This document shows positions 60,398 through 64,000 of a DNA stretch of 64,000 nucleotides, piece by piece (the stretch's first letter is position 1; the number at the start of each line of letters is the position of its first letter). Below the pieces are notes generated by a model, which was not told the origin of the DNA, did no database searches, and saw only the letters and a program-made list of their open reading frames with translations. The stretch comes from Pseudoflavonifractor sp. Marseille-P3106 (GTDB lineage: Bacteria > Bacillota > Clostridia > Oscillospirales > Oscillospiraceae). The stretch covers positions 620,001-684,000 of the forward strand of contig LT827126.1 of the NCBI GenBank assembly GCA_900169975.1, read 5' to 3'. The translations under genes were made by a program, and so were the position numbers.

Positions 60398-60763
60398 TCA
60401 TACCAACTGCCTGGGCCGCAGGCCAAAGCTCACGGCAATGGCCCCGTCCACCTTCTGCATCTGTTCCTCATCCAACCGGCCCATATACTCTCTCAGCCTC
60501 TTTTTGTCCAAAGTTCGGATCTGCTCCAGTAGAATCACCGAGTCCTTGGGCAGGCCGTAAGTGTTGGCCGAAAGCTCGATGTGGGTCGGGAGACGGGCTT
60601 TCCCGGTCTGGGAGGTGATGGCCGCGGCGATCACGGTGGGGCTGTGCCGGTTGCCGGTATCGTTCTGAATAATCAGGACCGGCCGCACACCGCCCTGTTC
60701 GCTGCCCACCACCGGGCTCAGGTCGGCGTAAAAAATATCTCCTCGTCTGACGCTGCTGTCCAC
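60398..60763 (-). CDS. ndoA: MazF/EndoA family mRNA interferase toxin
   Basis: A 121-residue endoribonuclease of the Firmicutes EndoA group. Diagnostic blocks: [31 protein letters not shown], the catalytic GxxRPxL arginine, [15 protein letters not shown] and [14 protein letters not shown]. It begins with GTG at 60763, with a poor ribosome site. In Bacillus the antitoxin gene sits directly upstream, but here the 198 bases to alr hold no CopG-like ORF. It is downstream of alr as in other Firmicutes. Confidence 0.93.
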   Translation of the reverse strand: MDSSVRRGDIFYADLSPVVGSEQGGVRPVLIIQNDTGNRHSPTVIAAAITSQTGKARLPTHIELSANTYGLPKDSVILLEQIRTLDKKRLREYMGRLDEEQMQKVDGAIAVSFGLRPRQLV

Positions 60764-60961
60764 AAAGGCTCACTCTCCGCGGTTCAAAGTTACCGGGTGG
60801 AACAGCGGCAAAGGCCTCTGTTCACCGGCCACTATGATTTTCCCACGGCGCGGCGGGATTTATACCCTTCTTTCCACGATTCTCACAGAAGTGGCTTCCC
60901 CCGCCGCCTGGCCGGCTCCATGCTCCCCGGTCCATTTTACGCGGACAGAACGGAAAAGGTG
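60764..60961. other. alr-mazF intergenic stretch without an antitoxin gene
   Basis: No reading frame of antitoxin type is visible. Only a 37-residue Gly-rich frame with no HTH or ribbon-helix-helix pattern occurs. Confidence 0.6.
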
Positions 60962-62092
60962 TCAGTGGAGATACACTCTTGGCACCCGCTGGTTGATGTG
61001 GCACAACAGCTCATATTGGATCGTTCCAGCCAGACGGGCAGCATCCTCAATGGGCACGTCCGGACCGTAAATCACCGCCGTATCCCCTGGCCGGACCTGA
61101 GGCAGATCGGTGACGTCGGCCATGCACATGTCCATGCAGACGCGGCCCACCAGTCTGGTCCGCTGCCCGCCGATGGAGACCTCCAGCGCGTCGGAACAAC
61201 ACCGGGACAGCCCGTCGGCATAGCCGATGGACAGAGCCGCCAGCCGGGTCTCCCGGTCCAGGATATGCGTGCGCCCATAGCTCACCGGCGTCCCGGCCGG
61301 CACCGTCTTGACCGACACCACCCGAGTCTTGAGTGAGAGCACCGGCAACAGACCCGGGCCGTCCAGCCCCTCGCAGGAGGGGTCGGGATAGTGACCGTAG
61401 AGGGCGATGCCGGGCCGGACCATATCCAGATAAGTACAAGGATAGTTTAACACGGCGGCGCTGGCGGCGCAATGGCGAATTGGAAATTCCACCCCCCGGG
61501 CCTTCAGCCGGTCCAGCAGATCCAAAAACCGGCTGAACTGGAGCATAGTATACTCCTCGCTGCCGTCGGCGTCGGCAAAGTGGGTATAGATCCCCTCCCA
61601 GTCCAGTCCGGGCAGGGCGTGGAGCCGGACCACGGTCTCCACGGTGTCCTCAAAATGGCTCTCATCGCATAGAAAGCCCAGCCGGGACATTCCGGTGTCC
61701 GCCTTCATGTGGACGGTGAGGCTCTTGCCCAGCCGCACCGCCGCCCCGGACAGGGCCTGAGCGGTCTCCGGGTCAAAGACCGTCTGCGTGAGATGGTAGC
61801 CCATGAGCTCCCCCGTCCATGCCGGATCGGTGTGGCCCAGAATGAGGATGGGGGCGCGGACCCCGGCGTGGCGAAGCTCGATGGCCTCATCCAGGCAGGC
61901 CACCGCCAGATAGTCCGCCCCCAGCTTCTCCAGCCGAAGGGCCACCGGCACAGCCCCGTGTCCGTAGGCGTCTGCCTTCACCACGCCCAAATACCGACAC
62001 CCTGCGGGCAGCATGGCCCGCAGGGTACAGTAATTGTGCTCCAGATTTTTCAGATCGATCTCCGCCCAGGTGCGGCGTTCTTCCGTGTTCAT
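60962..62092 (-). CDS. alr: Alanine racemase
   Basis: PLP enzyme that makes D-alanine for peptidoglycan and, in sporeformers, spore coats. The 376-residue protein opens TWAEIDLKNLEHNY and has the PLP lysine in GVVKADAYGHGAV (near 39), HMKADTGMSRLGF, and the catalytic C-terminal YADGLSR with RVCMDMCMADVTDLP. It is between the lipoprotein gene and mazF in the standard Firmicutes order. Confidence 0.97.
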   Translation of the reverse strand: MNTEERRTWAEIDLKNLEHNYCTLRAMLPAGCRYLGVVKADAYGHGAVPVALRLEKLGADYLAVACLDEAIELRHAGVRAPILILGHTDPAWTGELMGYHLTQTVFDPETAQALSGAAVRLGKSLTVHMKADTGMSRLGFLCDESHFEDTVETVVRLHALPGLDWEGIYTHFADADGSEEYTMLQFSRFLDLLDRLKARGVEFPIRHCAASAAVLNYPCTYLDMVRPGIALYGHYPDPSCEGLDGPGLLPVLSLKTRVVSVKTVPAGTPVSYGRTHILDRETRLAALSIGYADGLSRCCSDALEVSIGGQRTRLVGRVCMDMCMADVTDLPQVRPGDTAVIYGPDVPIEDAARLAGTIQYELLCHINQRVPRVYLH

Positions 62093-62144
62093 CGTATCAC
62101 GCTTTCTGTTTGATCTTCCAGTCTCAAAAAATGGTGTATCCCAC

Positions 62145-62747
62145 TCAAGCGGGCCCTGTCAGGGTGAAATTTACCGCCTCGCAGGTGACCACAGTGAATC
62201 CATCGCTGCTGATCTCCCCCCGCAGGAGGGCCCCGGTATCCGGCTGAAACCAAAGCTGTGTCTCCACCCCGCTTCCCGGTTCCTCCTCCGGGTCCCGGCT
62301 GGTGACGTGGAGCCGCTGCGCTCCGTCCCAGTCCTCCAGCGCACATTCGGCCAGAAATCCCTCCCGGGCACAGGTGAGCAGCGCAGGAACGGCATCCACC
62401 GGCGTCAGCCCCGCCCCGTCCAGTTCCCCGGTCTCCACCATGACCCCGTCATACTCCAGCACAGTCTCACCGTTGGCGATCCGAGCAACCGTGCCCGCCA
62501 CATTTTCCGGCGCGGTGAGGGTGAGGCAGGTCTCCCCTTCCTTCTCCCAGGTCAGATCCACGCCGTAAACGTACACCCGCTGTCCGTAGTCAGCGGTAAG
62601 TTCCAGATGTCCCGCGCAGGCGGTCATCTCCAGATAGCGGCTCCGAACCTCCAGAGCCAGGGCCTCCGCCTCGTTCCCGCCCCCACCGCCGCAGGCAGCC
62701 AAAGGAAGGACGAGGGTCATCATCAGTGCGCAAAGACCTCTGCGCAC
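62145..62747 (-). CDS. Lipoprotein of unknown function (LolA-like fold suspected)
   Basis: A 200-residue lipoprotein. The signal ends in lipobox LPLAAC (Cys19), followed by a Gly-rich linker. The body has beta-rich blocks (HLELTADYGQRVYVYGVDLTW, LEYDGVMVETGEL, VETQLWFQPDTGALLRGEI), similar in spirit to outer-membrane lipoprotein-sorting proteins/YdcC. Firmicutes often carry a lipoprotein of this type between nnrD and alr. GTG start at 62747 with AAGGAGGG. Confidence 0.75.
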   Translation of the reverse strand: MRRGLCALMMTLVLPLAACGGGGGNEAEALALEVRSRYLEMTACAGHLELTADYGQRVYVYGVDLTWEKEGETCLTLTAPENVAGTVARIANGETVLEYDGVMVETGELDGAGLTPVDAVPALLTCAREGFLAECALEDWDGAQRLHVTSRDPEEEPGSGVETQLWFQPDTGALLRGEISSDGFTVVTCEAVNFTLTGPA

Positions 62748-62759
62748 GTTGAACCCTCC

Positions 62760-64000
62760 TTAAAAACGTTTGGTGGTCAATGGAATTTTCCGAATCAGGT
62801 CGGATGGACTCATACCGTACTCTCCGAACTCCTCCGCCGCCAGATCCCCCGCCTGACCATGGAGACACACCGCCGCGGGCACTGCCTGACGGATGGTGAG
62901 CCCCTGGGCCATCAGGGAGACGATCATCCCCGCCAGGATGTCCCCTGAACCGCCCTTGGCCATGCCCGGATTACCGGTGGTGTTGATGTAGGTCCTTCCG
63001 TCGGGGAAGGCGGTAATGGTGCGGTGGCCCTTGAGCACCAGCACGCAGCCGTGCTCGGCAGCGAACGACCGGGCCGCGCCCAGCCGGTCCCCGCCGGACA
63101 GGTCCCCGCCCAGCCGGACAAACTCCCCGTCGTGGGGGGTGAGCACCGTGGCAAGTCCCTGCCTGGCGTCCAGCACATCTATATGCCCCATCAGCGCATT
63201 TATGCCGTCGGCGTCCAGCACCACCGGCCGCTCCGTGTGGGCCAGGATATAGCGGACGACTGCCCCCGCCCCGTTGGTTCGGCTGAGACCGGGGCCGATC
63301 AGGGCCACATCGCTGGCGGCGATCCGGCTGAGGGCCTGCTCTGTGGAATCCAGCGCCAGCGCACCGTCTTTTCCGGCAGGCAGCGGGTAAGGCATGGCCA
63401 CGTCCAGCTTCTGTGCCACCACAGGCCAGATGGGGGCCGGGACCTCCAGCGTCACAAGACCCGCTCCGGTGCGCACCGCAGCCTTCGCAGCCAGGACGGG
63501 CGCCCCCGAATAGCCCACGCTGCCGCCCAGGATACACACCCGGCCGAAGCTGCCCTTGTGGGCGTCCCTCGCCCGGTGAGGCAGCCGGATATCCTCCGGA
63601 ACGGTGGACCATGTGTCCCACTCAAGCGCATCCAGCATGGACTGGGGAACGCCGATCTGTGCCACGGTCAGAGAGCCGGTGCAGATCTGCCCCTTGCCCA
63701 CAAAGTGGCCTGCCTGGGGGCAGGTAAAGGTCACGGTGGCGTCGGCCTGGACGGCCACTCCCAGGATACGGCCGGTGTCAGCCTCCACGCCGCTGGGAAT
63801 GTCGGCGGAGAGCACCGGGATGTCGGCGGAATTCATCATATGGATGGCGGTGGCAAAGTCCCCCGTCACAGGCCGGATCAGCCCGGTTCCCAGCAGCGCG
63901 TCCAGTAACACCCCCGCCTCCAGAGCCCAGGCTGCGAAGCTGGGGTCGGCATCGGAAAAGGGCTCCAGGCGAAGCCCCTCCTCCGCCAAACGGGACTCCA
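62760..64000 (-). CDS. nnrD: Bifunctional NAD(P)HX epimerase/dehydratase (5' end outside the window)
   Basis: Repairs hydrated NADH and NADPH. The visible 410-plus residues include the end of the epimerase domain (LLDALLGTGLIRPVTGDFATAI, IPSGVEADTG, TFTCPQAGHFVGKG), then the ADP/ATP-dependent dehydratase domain with GSFGRVCILGGSVGYSGAPVLAAKAAVRTGAGLVTL, VLDADGIN, LTPHDGEF, VLKGHRTI and TGNPGMAKGGSGDILAGMI. The N-terminal start lies beyond the right edge. It is the first visible gene of the nnrD-lipoprotein-alr-mazF run. Confidence 0.95.
   Translation of the reverse strand, partial: ESRLAEEGLRLEPFSDADPSFAAWALEAGVLLDALLGTGLIRPVTGDFATAIHMMNSADIPVLSADIPSGVEADTGRILGVAVQADATVTFTCPQAGHFVGKGQICTGSLTVAQIGVPQSMLDALEWDTWSTVPEDIRLPHRARDAHKGSFGRVCILGGSVGYSGAPVLAAKAAVRTGAGLVTLEVPAPIWPVVAQKLDVAMPYPLPAGKDGALALDSTEQALSRIAASDVALIGPGLSRTNGAGAVVRYILAHTERPVVLDADGINALMGHIDVLDARQGLATVLTPHDGEFVRLGGDLSGGDRLGAARSFAAEHGCVLVLKGHRTITAFPDGRTYINTTGNPGMAKGGSGDILAGMIVSLMAQGLTIRQAVPAAVCLHGQAGDLAAEEFGEYGMSPSDLIRKIPLTTKRF

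Overview
The window is about 64 kb of a GC-rich, spore-forming Clostridia chromosome. Sporulation genes (spoIVFA/spoIVFB-like, spoIIR, spoVAD, spoVAE), T-box leaders, a THF riboswitch, the nnrD-lipoprotein-alr-mazF order and a non-discriminating AspRS beside gatCAB all fit the Oscillospiraceae (Flavonifractor/Lawsonibacter-like). The genus is an inference; no rRNA gene is present.

Layout. 1-7.7 kb, minus strand: 5' part of tig, metallophosphoesterase, thrC, a dipeptidase, then the overlapping rplS-rbgA-rnhB-yraN block, then spoIVFB/spoIVFA-like genes. 7.86-13.9 kb: tRNA-Leu(CAA) followed by a small integrative mobilizable element with a MobV relaxase, Cys-rich VLP protein, sigma-like HTH protein, one AT-rich passenger gene, a recognisable MobV-type oriT, an Xre repressor and a large serine recombinase. 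13.9-19.1 kb: accessory stretch with small proteins, a frameshifted small gene, a diguanylate cyclase, a PadR regulator and a FetAB-type metal exporter; the last part is visibly AT-richer than its surroundings. 19.2-31 kb, mostly minus strand: folT under a THF riboswitch, RNase M5, a DUF4914 protein, holA, a MATE pump, a P1 peptidase, spoIIR, ispE, DUF1015, and an aminotransferase with an Lrp regulator. 31-42.7 kb: small proteins, a family-4 UDG, T-box-aspS-gatCAB, T-box-leuA, and leuCDB on the opposite strand. 42.8-53.3 kb: Crp-family regulator, class II aldolase, DUF985 cupin, SDR, MtnA-like isomerase, a complete BMP-family nucleoside ABC transporter and a secreted stalk-domain protein. 53.4-64 kb: guaB, acyl-ACP thioesterase, zinc-ribbon protein, GNAT, spoVAD-spoVAE, ferritin-like protein, haemolysin III, and mazF-alr-lipoprotein-nnrD (truncated by the window edge).

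How it works together. AspRS and GatCAB form a transamidation route to Asn-tRNA and Gln-tRNA, sensed by a T-box. leuA has its own promoter and T-box, while leuCDB run convergently to it. The most interesting metabolic locus is 42.8-53.3 kb. Aldolase plus MtnA-like isomerase are the two signature enzymes of a 5-deoxyribose/5-methylthioribose (DHAP-shunt) salvage route, and here they lie next to a nucleoside importer, which suggests uptake and breakdown of modified nucleosides. The best-supported non-coding discoveries are the oriT at about 11.74-11.77 kb and the folT riboswitch with its Shine-Dalgarno-sequestering hairpin.
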